Translations under genes and position numbers: made by a program
The notes under the pieces: generated by a model
Told to the model about the DNA's origin: nothing
The model's input: the letters and a program-made list of their open reading frames with translations, nothing else
Databases searched by the model: none
Source of the DNA: Osmia lignaria lignaria
Lineage: Eukaryota > Arthropoda > Insecta > Hymenoptera > Megachilidae
Assembly (NCBI RefSeq): GCF_051020975.1
Contig: NC_135046.1
Coordinates: 2,728,001-2,792,000, forward strand
Length of the DNA stretch: 64,000 bases
Reading direction: 5' to 3'
Shown here: positions 32,528 to 45,700 of the stretch, one piece after another
How the letters are laid out: every line of letters starts with the position of its first letter
How positions within the stretch are numbered: position 1 is the first letter of the stretch

Positions 32528-35500
32528 ACGCCGAGGCAGCGTGGAATCGCGTCGTCTAAACGACGCTCCTCTCGAGTCGACGAGCTCGTACGAACGGAAC
32601 ATTTTCGTCCAACAGACGAAATCAGTTTCGGCGGCCTGTAGCCGCGACAAGGAGGATGATAAAAAGTCGCACGAGCGATTTCCAAGAAGAGTAGTTACAG
32701 ATTTCTTGATGAAACTCGCGCCAAAACGGCTCCCCGTACATTTTTAACTGACTCTCGTTTATCGTACACTTCGTTCACCGATAGTTTTTCACCGTTTTAT
32801 TTATGCGTTATCGTTGCAGTCTCTTCTCCGCGACGGAAGAAGGAAGTCGAAAAAAGAGATCACGGATTTTTCTCTCTCTCTCTGATAGCGAATACATTTT
32901 TAGTTTGGCTCTACGAGAACTCGAAGATAACGAAATTTATTCATCACGTAAATTCAGATTTTTGATCTTTGAAATAATTTTCAGATTAAAATTACAAAAC
33001 ATCGGTTCATCTCGCGCCCCTAATTCTTTAGCTATCACCGGTGTTTCCTTTGAACCGCGCCAGGGTTCGCTTCGAGAATGGGAAACTGTCGTTCGCCGAC
33101 AGAACCTACGGCACAGACGCGTGTCGGATCATTATTGCCTCTTCCTATTTCGCACGCCAGTTACGTAACGATCCAATGAACGATAAAACGCGTCGTTCAC
33201 TGTAATGTCGCCATAATGGATACTGGCGCTGTTTCCTCTGGAACGATACCGTTTTTTGTCTTCATTTCACCTTTACCTGTCTCTTTATTGAAAGACACAG
33301 CGAAGAGAACGTTACAGAGAGATAACGAACCAAGAGGGGGAGGGGGAAGTAGAAAAGGGAAACGATATTCCATAGGCTCGATTAAACACGCGAAAAGAAA
33401 GAGGACCCAATGGGTGGCACAGATGTTTAGCAAGAACAACGATACCGCGCGCGACGACGCAATGCTGTCTGTTTCGTCACCGATCTTGTCCAACGACGTC
33501 CCATGAAATATTTATGAGCCTCTATTTTATACTCTTCCTACAATTGCTCTTCCCGCTTTCTCCGCCCTTCTCTTATCCCTGAAACCTACTCCTTTAATCT
33601 CGTCGAACGTCTCTCCCTTTTCAACTGGATTATCCCTTGAAATATAACGAATTCGTCTAAAAGGACACGACTGGCTGTCTAACGAGTCAAGATCAGATAT
33701 TCTTCATGTATTCGTGCCTTAGAAATTATACGGTTTTGTGAAGAAGAAGAGGAAGAAGAAGAAGAAAAAACGGGTGTAATTAAATAAGAGGGTAAAAAAA
33801 GCAGAAATATATTAAGGAACTCTCAGTTTTATTTGAGATTGCAGATGTTCAATGATCAGGATTGATCGGTGAAAATACGAATACCCTCGACAATTCTCTT
33901 TGGAAAGTTACACGTTCCGTTAGAGCAATATGCTCGCGTGGAGAAGCGTTCACGAGGTGTTTCCGAGTGTCGAAGACACATTCATCCGGAGGCCGGATTT
34001 CCGTGGTCGAAGTTCGCGACAACAGATACTTTAGCCCGAACTTGAGTGCCTTCATACTTCGTATACTTAGCGATAAGATCGCGTCGAGGCTCCCTCGGGG
34101 CTCGTCAGTGGCCGACACCGTCGCGAAAATGCTCGAATATTTTCATGGAAAATTTCATACTTTCACCTGTTCGTCAACGCGTTGATTGCCATAATCAAAG
34201 TACCATTTCATTTTCCAATTTAAGCTTTCTACTTGTAATCTTAGATAATATTGCTTAGAATTTTCTTTTCTCTTTTAATTATTTACAGATAGTCCCTGTG
34301 GCATTCAACGTGTATTGCACGAACCATTTTTTGTTTCGAAAGCATTTTCTGTCGCGCCGTTTGATGCAGAGTACTTAATCGTCTTGGGAAATGGCCTCGA
34401 TCGTGCCTTATCGATGCGTAACAGTGCTTTATATACCGCAACGACAATACAAAACGTAGTTCTTCTAAGCCGTAGTATCTTCGAGCCAGGAACAAGCGTT
34501 TGCGACTTAACAGTGGTTGTCCAAACCGATCAGGTGCGAGGATTTCGTTTCCATTGAACGAACCCTTTGACGCCGTCTTTCGTGTACTTATCGACTCGCC
34601 GTACGCGTTTTAACACGTTGATCGCAGGCTTAATTAAATTATATTTAATATAAATTTTCACCGTTTCCAAGGTACTTATCAAATTGGGTGGTGGTTTCCC
34701 TTATTACACCCAGAATAGTTACTTATTATAATTTGAAAAATTCATTAACCCCGCAGGCGGTCAACGTGTTAACAGAATAACGATACGAATACAATCGAAC
34801 AGCGAATTGCAATCTAACGCAAACATTTCGCGTCGTTTCTAACTTCGATTCTTTCTCTTGATCGATCAGGCATAGAAATTCAACTTATAATTCTTTGTGA
34901 AACATAGCGCATCAGAATGATGAAAGGAACAAGAGATGGTAGTTTATAAAGATTTCGAAAGCGTTACTTAAAAAGCTAAGGCTGCGGCCAAAGTAACTTA
35001 AAGGCAAAATGATGTTAACACCGCGAACGAGCGATCGCTTGGTTCGAAACATTTAGTGTGACTTAACGAAAAAAAAAACAAAAAAAAAAATGTGCGAGAA
35101 AAACCAGCAGCGTGTTACGTTGATTCTCTTTTATGTTTCTTTTTTCTTTCTCTTTTCTTTCCTTTCATATATCGAGAGCGTGTCAAGTTGTAATTACCAC
35201 AGCGATACTACTAGACAGTATAACGACAAAGAGGAAGTATTAATAATTTTCCGTTTTATTTTTCTTTTCTTTTATTCTCTCCCTCTTTTGTTGCAAGACA
35301 GACGGAGCAGACCGTACACTGCTGTCATATACATGAAATAAATGGAAACATAGTGGAAAAAAAACACACACACAACGAGTAGAACGATATAACCGGCGAG
35401 CAAACGTGCGTGAGAAAGCCCAAAAAACAAATTTTCAATTCGTCGAAAAATTGCAAAAAAATCTGCCCACCTATTCCCTTTCATCCTGTATATTTCTCCT

Positions 35501-37640
35501 AGCGTCGACTTTATGCGCGTATCTGGAATTTATATCTATTCGCGTAGATTTTTAACGTTCAACACAAAGTGCGCCGTTTGTTAGCGAATCGAACGAACGG
35601 CTGTTGGAAAAATTGAAAGATTTAAGCTTCAATGGAAAACCGAGGCTTTCCATTATCCTTTCGCAAACAAATCTGTTGTTTCTATGGATTTCACAATATT
35701 TTAAATACGTACACGAAACATACAGAACGATTATTTCAAAATCGATAGTAATTAAAATAATTTTAAATCGAAAGCTTTTCAGTGGATCCAATGAAATATA
35801 GTCCCATTTTTCTGTTGCACGTGTGCTCCCATAAAGCAGAGTATTTTTCGTAAGAAATCACTCAACATTTCGTGCACGCGCCCTTTCAGGGATGATGAGC
35901 GCCCATAAAAAGTAGGTCCGCAACCAAGTGAATTCCAAGTTTTTGACGAACTCACGAAGTATGTACATCGGGGTAGTTTTAAAGGAAACTTTCTCCGTAA
36001 CGTAAGTACGTAGCCGGAGAGAGGTAAGGAAAAGGGATTGACAAAGGCGAACAGTGGTTTCGTCGGGCTGAGAAGTGAACAGGGGAGGATCGATCATAGA
36101 TAAAGAAGTTTGCAGCGCGCAAGGGAAGCTGATTTATCGCGAACGGGGAACGAAAGGGAGGGAAATCGTGGCTGGAACTGTGAAAATACACGCGGCTGGG
36201 TGTATAACGTGGATAGAACTCGCGAAATTATTCCGTACGAGTTGAAGAGAGAACCAAAGCAAACGCGTCTTAATTGTTCGAGACACGCAGCCCTCGGTAC
36301 TTTCTCTCGCGATGAAAGGGGATAATTAGGGAAGACGTAGGTCCTTGTTAGCGTCCTCTAAATCGGATTAGTCATTTCGACCGATAAAACGACGTGTCTG
36401 ACCTTTCATCGCTTATCCGCTTCGTACGATCTACTATCGGTGGAAATAATTCAACCCTTTCGACCTGTTATTACGTGTTCTGATAAACTTACGAATAGTA
36501 CCTGTTGACAAACCTGTTATTATATCTTCGGTTAAATTATATATTGGTCTTCGAGAATTCTTTGATTTCTCGTTTGACTTGAAATTTCAGGCTTTTCGAA
36601 AGTGTACAATTTCTGTTTCGCGTCTCATCTCTATGGGAGCATGGGCGATAAAAACACATCAGACTCCAGGGGGGTTGGGTTAATCCTGCAACGATTAGCA
36701 TTCACAGAGGAAGCTCGCTCTTTGTTGAACCGACAGTTGGACTTGGAATCGCAGATCGTGCCGACTCGGCTAACTGCTCAAGTTCCTTGCCTACAGGGAA
36801 TGCGAACTGGGTTAGGAAAAAGGCAGTGCGCAAATAGATACACAGCTGGAATAGAGCCGCTTATTTAGGAAAAAAATTAAGATCCTGAAACGCTTTTATA
36901 AAGGTAAGTGAGTTACAATTACCTACACAAAGTTGCATTAAGAATTTTCATATATGTACATAAGTTTCGGTAGTTATCGAGCCACGAAACAAATAAGAAA
37001 ACAAAGACTTGTAGGGGAAATCTTGTTGTCAGAGGGTTCTCGAATTTGAATAAATTCTATCCCAGACGCTGCACAGAGGCTGCACGATGGAATAAACTGC
37101 ACGCACGGCTCAAAGTGAAATCTTTCTTTTTTGCTCGTCGGTAAAAAGAAAGGGAGTAGAAAGAACAATTGCATTGCTCTCACACCCAGGCCCGTCCCGC
37201 CGCTTTGTCATAAGCAACAATTTCGTTTTCGAGCCGTGCAAAGTGTTTACCGCCTTCGTGGCGAAAAAGCAGCCTGACAAAGCGAATTTCGACCCAGAGC
37301 CCGGTGCCGCGAAAACGGGAAAGGCTCGTTCGTGCGGACCTCTCTGCACACGCTACCGTCCTACCGCTAAACGCAGCGTCGCACCGACCACGCGTACCGA
37401 CTACGGAATTTCTGCATTACAATTTATGCTGATTTATATGCACCTGGCGGTGCGCACGTTCCCTTCAACATACAACCCCTCAGCGTCCCTTGTCTAACTC
37501 TCGTCATTTCGTGTTTCCTTCTATCCTGTCTACCTTTGTTACTGTTTTTTCTTCTCGATTTTGTTGTACGGAGAGAGTAACAATGATATGCATTACAAGG
37601 ATTTCGACGTTTTTACCCCTGGATCAATACCTTTCTATAT
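32528..37640. other. Downstream region, including possible 3' UTR
   Basis: No recognisable coding exon. The proximal part may be 3' UTR, with ATTAAA at 32985. It contains a (GAA)-rich tract near 33738-33768, poly(A)/poly(T) runs near 35070, and a TTAA MITE at 34610-34772. Open frames such as 33216-33506 and 35090-35341 show no domain or splice support. Confidence 0.4.
34610..34772. mobile_element. TTAA-flanked MITE (piggyBac-like ends), 163 bp
   Basis: The left end TTAACACGTTGATCGCAGGC is mirrored by the right end GCAGGCGGTCAACGTGTTAA, with TTAA at each border. Non-coding. The ends differ from those of the 30347 element, so it is a separate family. Confidence 0.72.
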
Positions 37641-37643
37641 GTA

Positions 37644-38112
37644 TAGGGTTATTCAAATTGAGTGTCACATCTTCAAATTGAAATAAAACGCAAAGTATGT
37701 GATTCTTTATTTTAACACAAAGTCTACTGTATGACATTAATTATCAAAGGTAATATTATTTAAATGTCCTCCTCGGCTTTCTTCACGAGCCTGATGCGTT
37801 TCACCCAATTTTTCATTACATTTTCACACAAGTGGAAATCAATAGTTTTTGGATTCACTTTCCATAAATCCTATAAAAAAAATCTAAATCATCCGATCTT
37901 GGTGGCAATTGGTGTCTCCTCCTTCTGAAAAATTACTCGTTCGTTAAATTTGGTCAAACGTGTCAAGCTCGCAAAAATAAAGCGCAAAGTTTTAATATCA
38001 TAATTAATATCATAAAATAGACTTTGTATTAAAATAAAGTAATCATACAAAAATCAAATATTTTGCGTTTTATTTCAATTTGAAGATGTGACACTCAATT
38101 TGGATAACCCTA
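37644..38112 (-). mobile_element. Deleted mariner-type (Tc1/mariner) element, 469 bp
   Basis: Terminal inverted repeats of about 52 bp with a single mismatch: the left end is TAGGGTTATTCAAATTGAGT and the right end reads as its complement. Both ends are flanked by TA (37642-37643 and 38113-38114), the target of this superfamily. The interior reads on the minus strand near 37770-37920 as a degraded PPRS.DLDFF-like stretch. It resembles the PPRSPDL.P.DFFLW region around the third catalytic Asp of mariner transposases. Clearly non-autonomous. Confidence 0.88.
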
Positions 38113-38139
38113 TAGATATCAAAGACACATACATATGTT

Positions 38140-38195
38140 CGGAGGTCGGCGACGCATGGCACTTAGACTTTCATAAAATTAGTAAAATAGATACT
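38140..38195. repeat. Fragment of the GTCGGCGACGCACGG dispersed repeat
   Basis: GGAGGTCGGCGACGCATGGC followed by ACTTAGACTTT and AAATTAGTAAAATAG matches the family at 7914-8335 and 40303-40360. It lies just outside the right end of the mariner-type element. Confidence 0.65.
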
Positions 38196-40302
38196 TGGAA
38201 ATTTTTCTCTCTGTTATTTGGATCATCTCACTTTGTCTCTCTATGGAGGAAAATTGTCCGATTGACGTGAAAATTCGAGCTTATAATTCAATAATGCAAT
38301 ATTCTGTTCGGTTGCAAATTATATAATCTAACTTTCATTGAAACGATCCTTCAAATTATATAACAGAATGTAATCATTTCCCCCAATAATATTACAATAT
38401 TATTACAAATCGAACACGCTACCGTGATTATTTCATTTCGTCAAACATAGAGTAACAATAATTGCTCTTCAAAATCTGATAATTATCATTAAATCCTCCA
38501 CGAATGGCAATTCCATACGAAGGTATTAATTAATATCTTTTGTATTTCCAAAGGTACGTTCTTTGCTTCGTTGTAAATGGTCAATGAAGCGTTTCGGCTA
38601 TTTATCAGACTGGAAATAGAAAAATTATCTAAACGTCGATTACACGTGCAGCAGTGTAGACGCAAGATTCATCGAATTCGTGGCTGGTACACGCGAAGAA
38701 AATGTATTTGATGAAGATTGCAGAAGAAACGGCCAACCAAGTGAAATTTACGAGGCTGCAACTTGATTTAGAACCTATCTCGTAATTCTTGCGACCTGTT
38801 TCAACGAATCAGGCTCGGAATTCTTTAGGATGCAATATGTAAAAATGTCAGTGGAATCTTTATTCGTCGATTTATGGTCAGAGGAAATGTATATCATTCT
38901 CTTAGACAAGTGGATAAAATTTTATTCTCTTCCGTTCTTAAGAAAACCATGTAATTGATAAAAAAACAAAATTTTCATAAAACCATATTCAACTTTCCAT
39001 CTTTCCGAAACGATTATCTTTCGTCCACGCCTCATCAATTTCTCTTTCCCTATAATTCCAAGATTCCATCGGTTACAATTTACATTTTACATCGCATTTA
39101 AAAGACAGAAGAGATTATCTAAGGCTGCATCGAGCTGCATTTAATGCATAGGATATGCATTAAAAGCGGTCGTTCGAGAGGAAATTGTTCCCAGTATTTA
39201 GTTGCAACGACGAGTCTCGTCAACATAATTGCAAAACCATCATAAATATTCATGATTCCCTTAATATTCATGAAACACACCGGCACCGGTGATGGTCGAT
39301 TAAGAGGATTTCTTTTTCATTGTGTGATCAAAATTTCACCGTCGTGTAACGTAATGTTCCATTACCAACGGAATGATTACAAGGAACAAGAAGAGACGAT
39401 GTTCAGAATCGAGCGAAGATAAGATAAAGAACAAAGGTATTACAACATTATCGTGCATGTTGTTGACGGAGGTGAAAGTTACGATAGCCAGGAATGTTCT
39501 GTACTCGAGACACTCGGCCAACTTCCATTAATTCTCATCGAAGACAGCAGGATAATCGATAATATTGGCTGAGTATCGACTTTCAATCACAGAATCGTGC
39601 ACCGTGACTGCAACCACGTTACCGTGTCGTCACGAACAAAGGTGTTCATAATTTATGCCATAGAGTTTGGAAACTCATCGCGACCAACCAAAGCAACTCG
39701 TCACTGGGTTTCCTTCGTGTTTTTGTCGCGTGACTTTATGTCACATTATGTTCGGTTGAACTATCAGAGAATTTTATACGATAATTACTCTCGAGAATAT
39801 TCCTGAAATACTATGAAAACGACACCTAATGAAATTTTCAACAATGTTAATCGTCAAGAAAATAGGAATAGAATGTATTTTGAATCGTCGCAGTAGTAAG
39901 AGTCCGCGACTGGTCAGCCGCGTTCTAATCTCAATCGCAGCCCATTTACCGCGGATATCCATAGAAATGGCGGTGAAAAGCCCGCGAAATTACGTAAAGA
40001 GCAGAGTAAATAACACGTGAAAGAATGTCATTAAGGAGCACGCAGAAGCGGAAGCTTGGAATTCCGTGTGCGATACATTTCTCGCCCCACGAAATCGATA
40101 CGAGGCAACCGAGAAAAAAAGGCTGGAAAGCGAATGGATCGGAGGGACGAAAAGATCTTCAGGATAATGGTACTTAACGATGGAAGATGGAAGGTAGAGT
40201 GACGAGTAGTCCATTAATGTTAAAACGCCATTATGCGAACGCACCGAGTAATCCTTTGGAGAAACAACCAAAGGATTCCCCCGCCTTCGAGATTTTCCTG
40301 GC

Positions 40303-40360
40303 GCCATGCTCCCTTATGGATACCAAAAATCCGTCCGGAAGGTCGGCGACGCACGGTATT
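40303..40360. repeat. Fragment of the GTCGGCGACGCACGG dispersed repeat
   Basis: GGATACCAAAAATCCGTCCG followed by GAAGGTCGGCGACGCACGG matches the 7914-8335 copies. It directly abuts the left arm of the foldback element at 40365. Confidence 0.7.
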
Positions 40361-40364
40361 CAGA

Positions 40365-40797
40365 AGGGAATGGTCAAAAGTGGATGGTAGAGTTGCTCGT
40401 CCAGACTATGTTTATTCGAAAGAGCATGAAACGAGGAGTTTATGGTGCAAATTTTGGGTGCCATTGCCAACGAGTTCAAAAGTTATAGGATTTTAAAATT
40501 TTCATATTTTTAAGTGAAAATGATTAGAAAACACGAGAAATCGAAATATGAAGGGAAAATTAAGTGTAAAAGTGACAAAAGCATGAATTTAAGATGATTA
40601 TATGATGTTTATTAACAATTAAGATGAGTTTAAGATAAAATTTGCACTTAAAAATATGAAAACTTCAAAGTTCCATAACTTTTGAACCGGTTACCAATAG
40701 CACTCAAAAATTGCACCATAAACTCCTCGTTTCATGCTCTTTCGAATAAACATAATCTGGACCAGCAACTCTACCATCCACTTTTCTCTCTTCCCTC
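40365..40797. mobile_element. Long foldback element, two 153-bp arms
   Basis: Arm 40365-40517 is repeated in inverted orientation at 40645-40797. Both arms are 153 bp and share AAAAGTGGATGGTAGAGTTG, GAGCATGAAACGAGGAGTTT and CATATTTTTAAGTG. The loop is about 127 bp and AT-rich. No transposase coding. RNA from it would form a long hairpin. Confidence 0.88.
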
Positions 40798-42445
40798 TGT
40801 TTCGAATGGAACTTAGATCGTAAGCAATTGTAACTACATTCGAGCCCAAAATTAGGCTGGTCCTTCGACCATATTACAATTTGAAATTGATACAAGGCTC
40901 GGTATCGAGGACGATATTCACAAACGATAACAATGAGTAAAATGTTCGGTGCTTCCGCGAAAATATTTCGACGGACATGGATACATTTTAATTAAAGGCT
41001 GGTTGGATCGTCGAATCGACACGTTTCAATTAAGCTGAAAATATCCGCGAACAGCAGTGCGATCAGTGACGCAACAAATTAACGACTATTGGTAATCCTT
41101 TTTCCTTGAATTCGTCGTCGTTTGCAGTGCTGTACATAATAGCGAATATTCATGGCTATTGCGTAAAGTTGAAGAAATTTAATGATTTATATCGTACTAA
41201 GTGAGCACACGATTTTTAGCTTTGTGTTTAAAGCATTTTTTGAATGCAATACGAAATCGTGAGGCTTTCTTAATTATTTAATATTAGTATAAAAATGTAT
41301 ATTTATAATGGATGAACCCGTTGTGTAAAAATCGAGGTGCCTACCATAAAAGACTTTCATCCATTATGATTCCATTTTCCCTCGCTATACTATAATTACG
41401 TTCAATTCTTTACTCGACACACTCGTTGATCCTCCTCCGCTTGACGGATCGAGTTTCCACTCGAATCTCGAACGGTTCACTCAAAATCGACCTGTTTCGA
41501 TGGCTTTCAATTCAATCGACCGTACTACCCCCTGCTGAGTTTTTCATTCCTCCATTTTCATTGTAACCGATCATTATCGAATTTCCTTTGAAAATTTACG
41601 CAACCTTCTGTTCAACACCGAGTGACATTCCTCGAGAACCCCTTACCGAAAGTGTTTTCAATGAACGCTACGGTGTTGTTGATTGCAAAGGAATTAATTA
41701 AACGTAACAATCGTAGTCGAGTGAAAAAGAGAGATAGAAGGAAATAATTATTCGTTAATTGAAATAACTGATTAACTGAAAATCTCGAGTAGAAACGATT
41801 GAAAGCAATTTCGTAAATAGCTCTTTAACATTAAACTGTTAAAATAATTAATCATCCATTAGCATCCAATTAGTCTGTATCGACTTCGATGATGAAGTAG
41901 GATAACGGAACGAAATTTTCTTGTCTCCGATATTACTCCACGAGGAAAAAATCTAATTCTTGCACGATGCACGTGGATCAACGAAGCGTGGCTCGTGTCG
42001 TTGCCGAACTATCAGTTTGCAATTAATCCATCCGATCGGGTGAAACGATAGCGAGGCGGAACATGTAGGCGGGAAGAGATATAGGGAAAAAAGGGGGCAG
42101 GAAAAACGAGGAAACTAATAGGGATGGTATGAGGGGAAGGTTTAATGGATGGCAGTTTCCAGCGGCCGTAATTGGTCGGTCGTGAACGTCCCGTGGAATG
42201 TTTTCGCGTTCGACTTCCAACCAACCACCCTCCCACGACTATTTCCGTTTTCAAGTATTTCCGTGTCGAACAGAGGGGATGTAGGACGACGTGTAGCGAC
42301 GACATGGAAACAAAGAGAGCAAAAATGCTCCCCTCGACCACGTGCTGTTAATTCTCGAGGGGTTGTTCATTTTATTTTCCATGGAAAACTATCGTCACCT
42401 TTGATATTTTCGAAACAAACGTTCTTGATTATTTATTTTTTAATT

Positions 42446-42796
42446 GAATATCTGGTAAGAACGAGTTTAACTCTTTACCAAAAAAATGATGATAACTTAA
42501 AGAAGAATAATATAAATCGTACAATAATCCAGCATGGATTATTTTAGAAGGCAGATCACACGAGTGATGATAAATTGAGTGAAGATGAATTCTCGTCCCT
42601 TTAATGGCAAATTTTGTAATCGAATACCCGATAATGACCAGTTTAACTCTTTACCAAGAAATGATTACAAGTTAAAGAAAAATGGTAAGAATGGTATAAT
42701 AATCCAGCATGGATCATTTTAGAGGGCAGATCACACGAGTGATGATAAATTGAGCGGAGATGAATCCTCGTTTCCGTTAATGACGAATTCAAGCTC
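42446..42796. repeat. Two-unit 176-bp tandem duplication
   Basis: GTTTAACTCTTTACCA occurs at 42465 and 42641. Both units then carry ATAATCCAGCATGGAT and GGCAGATCACACGAGTGATG in the same order. Divergence is modest, with a few indels in A-rich parts. Confidence 0.88.
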
Positions 42797-45700
42797 GGTT
42801 CACTATACGATTTAACAGAACAGAAAGCACGTACGTTGCCACGGTTCTCATCGGTTTTCCAGCGGGTTTGCGAATCAGCCAATCTCCTTTTAATTGGGTT
42901 ATTAGGCTGCCATTAGATCGAACACGCCTGGCCAACGGCATCGATCACCTGTACACGCGTGTTCGACGTGCACGCTTCAAAACACCCAGGCTGCCGCAAT
43001 TAAGTCTGCGAACAGGAAATCGTAGTTGGACTACTCGTTGCTCCATTTAAACGGCTAATAATTGCTTGCCAATTTCATTTACGAAATCGATTTAATCGGT
43101 AGAATCAGAAGCTGATCGGTTTATAGATTCGCGATCTTTACTTTATGCATTCAGTGATTTCTGAACTATCATAGTAAATATAAGGAATCGAAGCTTTATT
43201 TTAGGTTTAATGATGTTTTTGAAAGTTTTCTAATGTGTTGGAACTATCTTGGTAGAAGTAACTCTAGCTCCGGGTGTTCTTAACTTTACTCTTAAGTCTT
43301 AATTTAACTCTGTTCCCGGGTCAGACGTTTCTTTAATCTAACAGCCGTTACTTAAAATAGCTTTCAGTTGCTTTCGAGGATACGAGTTGCTTTTAATAAA
43401 AGCGTATAAAAACTGTTTTGAAACGATAAAGCAAAGAAAGGATAGTCGATGAATCGTGCATCAATTTGGAATTTAGATTTACTTGTTTAACTTGGCGCGG
43501 AAAAAGCGACGCTAGTGTTTCAGGTGTTTCCTCGAAAAAACGAGAATCGAGAGTTGGATCGATTTTTGGGAACAGATTTTTTTCACGATTTTATACCATC
43601 GCGGTTTTGTTCGACGAATGAAAACAAGGGGCTGAAATATTTTTCGCTGACCAGAGAGACAACCACGGTATTTTCTAGTAGAACAACGTGCCAAATGTAC
43701 CACCAATGTTTTCGAATATTCGATTCACCGGATGTACATGGAAAAGTATTTCAACACGCGAATAAAATATAGTGACTCGTATTATTGACAACTACGGTAT
43801 TAGTTCGTTACTGTACATCAAATAGAAAACTTCAGAGGATTTCGCGGTACAAAATAAAATAATGGATTTTTGTTAAAAATACAATAGACGTCTTAATAAA
43901 TATAGATACCATAGGACGAACGGGTCGCATCGATTTCCTATAAAATTACCATAAGACTCGTGTCATCGACAACGAGCTTGTTTGGTCAGCTGTTTGCTTT
44001 CCGTCCTTGCTCCCTTCCAAATAATCGTCTCATGCATTAACCGACCCTTTCATCCAGCCGCTTTTATTTCCTTAATGGAGTGGCCAGATTTCTTTGAACC
44101 GGCCAAAATTTCCGAGAACAGGCATTGAATAGGGGCAAAACATGAGGGCAAGGAAAGGGCGATATCGTGGCTAAAAAGACTCATGGGGAGTGTAATAATA
44201 ATAAACCCCATGATTCAGCGGGGTCGGAAACTATTTATCAAACGTTAAATTCCACAGGCGTTCGTAGCTTTTGGATACGTTTGTAGCTTTGCGAGTGAAA
44301 TTCTGTACGATCACCCTAGACGGTCAGGGAAATCAAATTATTATTAAGGGTCGCACGCAACCCCCTACGGCGTTCTACGTGTCCTTGTGCACCTCGATGA
44401 TACAATAGAGGGACACTAGGATCGCGATGAGGAGAGGGTTAGACAAAGTTAAAGGAACAGGATCCGTTCACGGTCTTGTAATCGAGTTAAGCTTTCCCAA
44501 TTCGTTGTCGACGAGCTAGCTAACCTGTTCGGAATTTCAAACAGTCTGCGCTTGTAATCCTTATCAATCAAATTTGCTCGAACATAGAGGCGGCGTGGAC
44601 GGACAGGATCCCGTTGGAAAAACGTGTTGCTCCCGAAGGTTGGTTCGTGGCTTAGCAGGAAAGTTACCGGAGAAGCTGAAAGCTTTATAAGTTCTCGACG
44701 CGTTTGTTAGCGCAGAAAGTTCACTCGCGAGGAGGCCGCGATCGTGAAATTCTCGCCTCCAACTTTCACCGCTCCAGCCTTATTTTCCTTTCCTTGAAAC
44801 TGTCCTAATGGGCTTTCGTCATCGACGAACCACCGCCACTCGTAACTTTGGTTCAGTGAAACGAGCGAGAAGTAGTAATTTGTAATTAAAAGTAAATTAA
44901 TCGTGTGCTATGTGATATTACACTCGTGACGGAAACTGTGGTTCAATTTAAAATTACATTTTTCCAGTCAAGGATTTCTGCGTTTTATTGAAAGTTACAA
45001 AAACGCGTGTAATAGAGAGAATAAGCAGAAGCGGAACGATCGACGCTTAATTCCCACTTCGTCCTTTTCATTTTTCCGTGAAACCGCTATCCACCGATCC
45101 CATCCATCGCGCGGCTCGTTATTAAGTAATATCGGAAGATTTTCCCTGACGGTTCGATACGCCGATAAAATTTTCATTTCGCGGTTCGCTGGCCTCGTGG
45201 ACCGTTGAAAATCTTTCTCGCTTAGATACGAAACCCCAGCAGCTGCTTTGACTCTTACCCTTTCGAATCCAACTGGCCAACTTTCTGTGTCACTGAATCT
45301 CTCGGTCATCTCTGCATTTTTTCCTCGCTTTTACTCGTGGATGCGTAAATTAATTGCCAGGTGCCGTTGCTTCGAACTCCGACCTGACGATAGCGGAAAA
45401 ATAAACCGCGGAAAATAATACTTCATAATAATTTATGAAGCGTCATTAAATATTTTCTAATAACACGTTCAATTTCTGAACGTGATTTGTCGCAAAGCGG
45501 AAACATTAATTCGGTGCTCGGTGGATCGAACGGAACCCACCGGTTTTTATTAATTACATTCACGTTCGGTCGGGCCCGGAATGCCGGTACACGCGACACT
45601 GTTTACCGAAACCGTTCGCGTAATGAGAAATTTACGCCGACTACGCGATTCGGTATTAATTAAAATTATAAAACAGCAATTGCGATCCGCGAATCTTGGA

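Noticed and set aside
33738..33768. GAA-rich tract as an exonic splicing enhancer or coding Glu/Lys repeat
   Set aside because: It is a simple microsatellite in a region with no supported exon.
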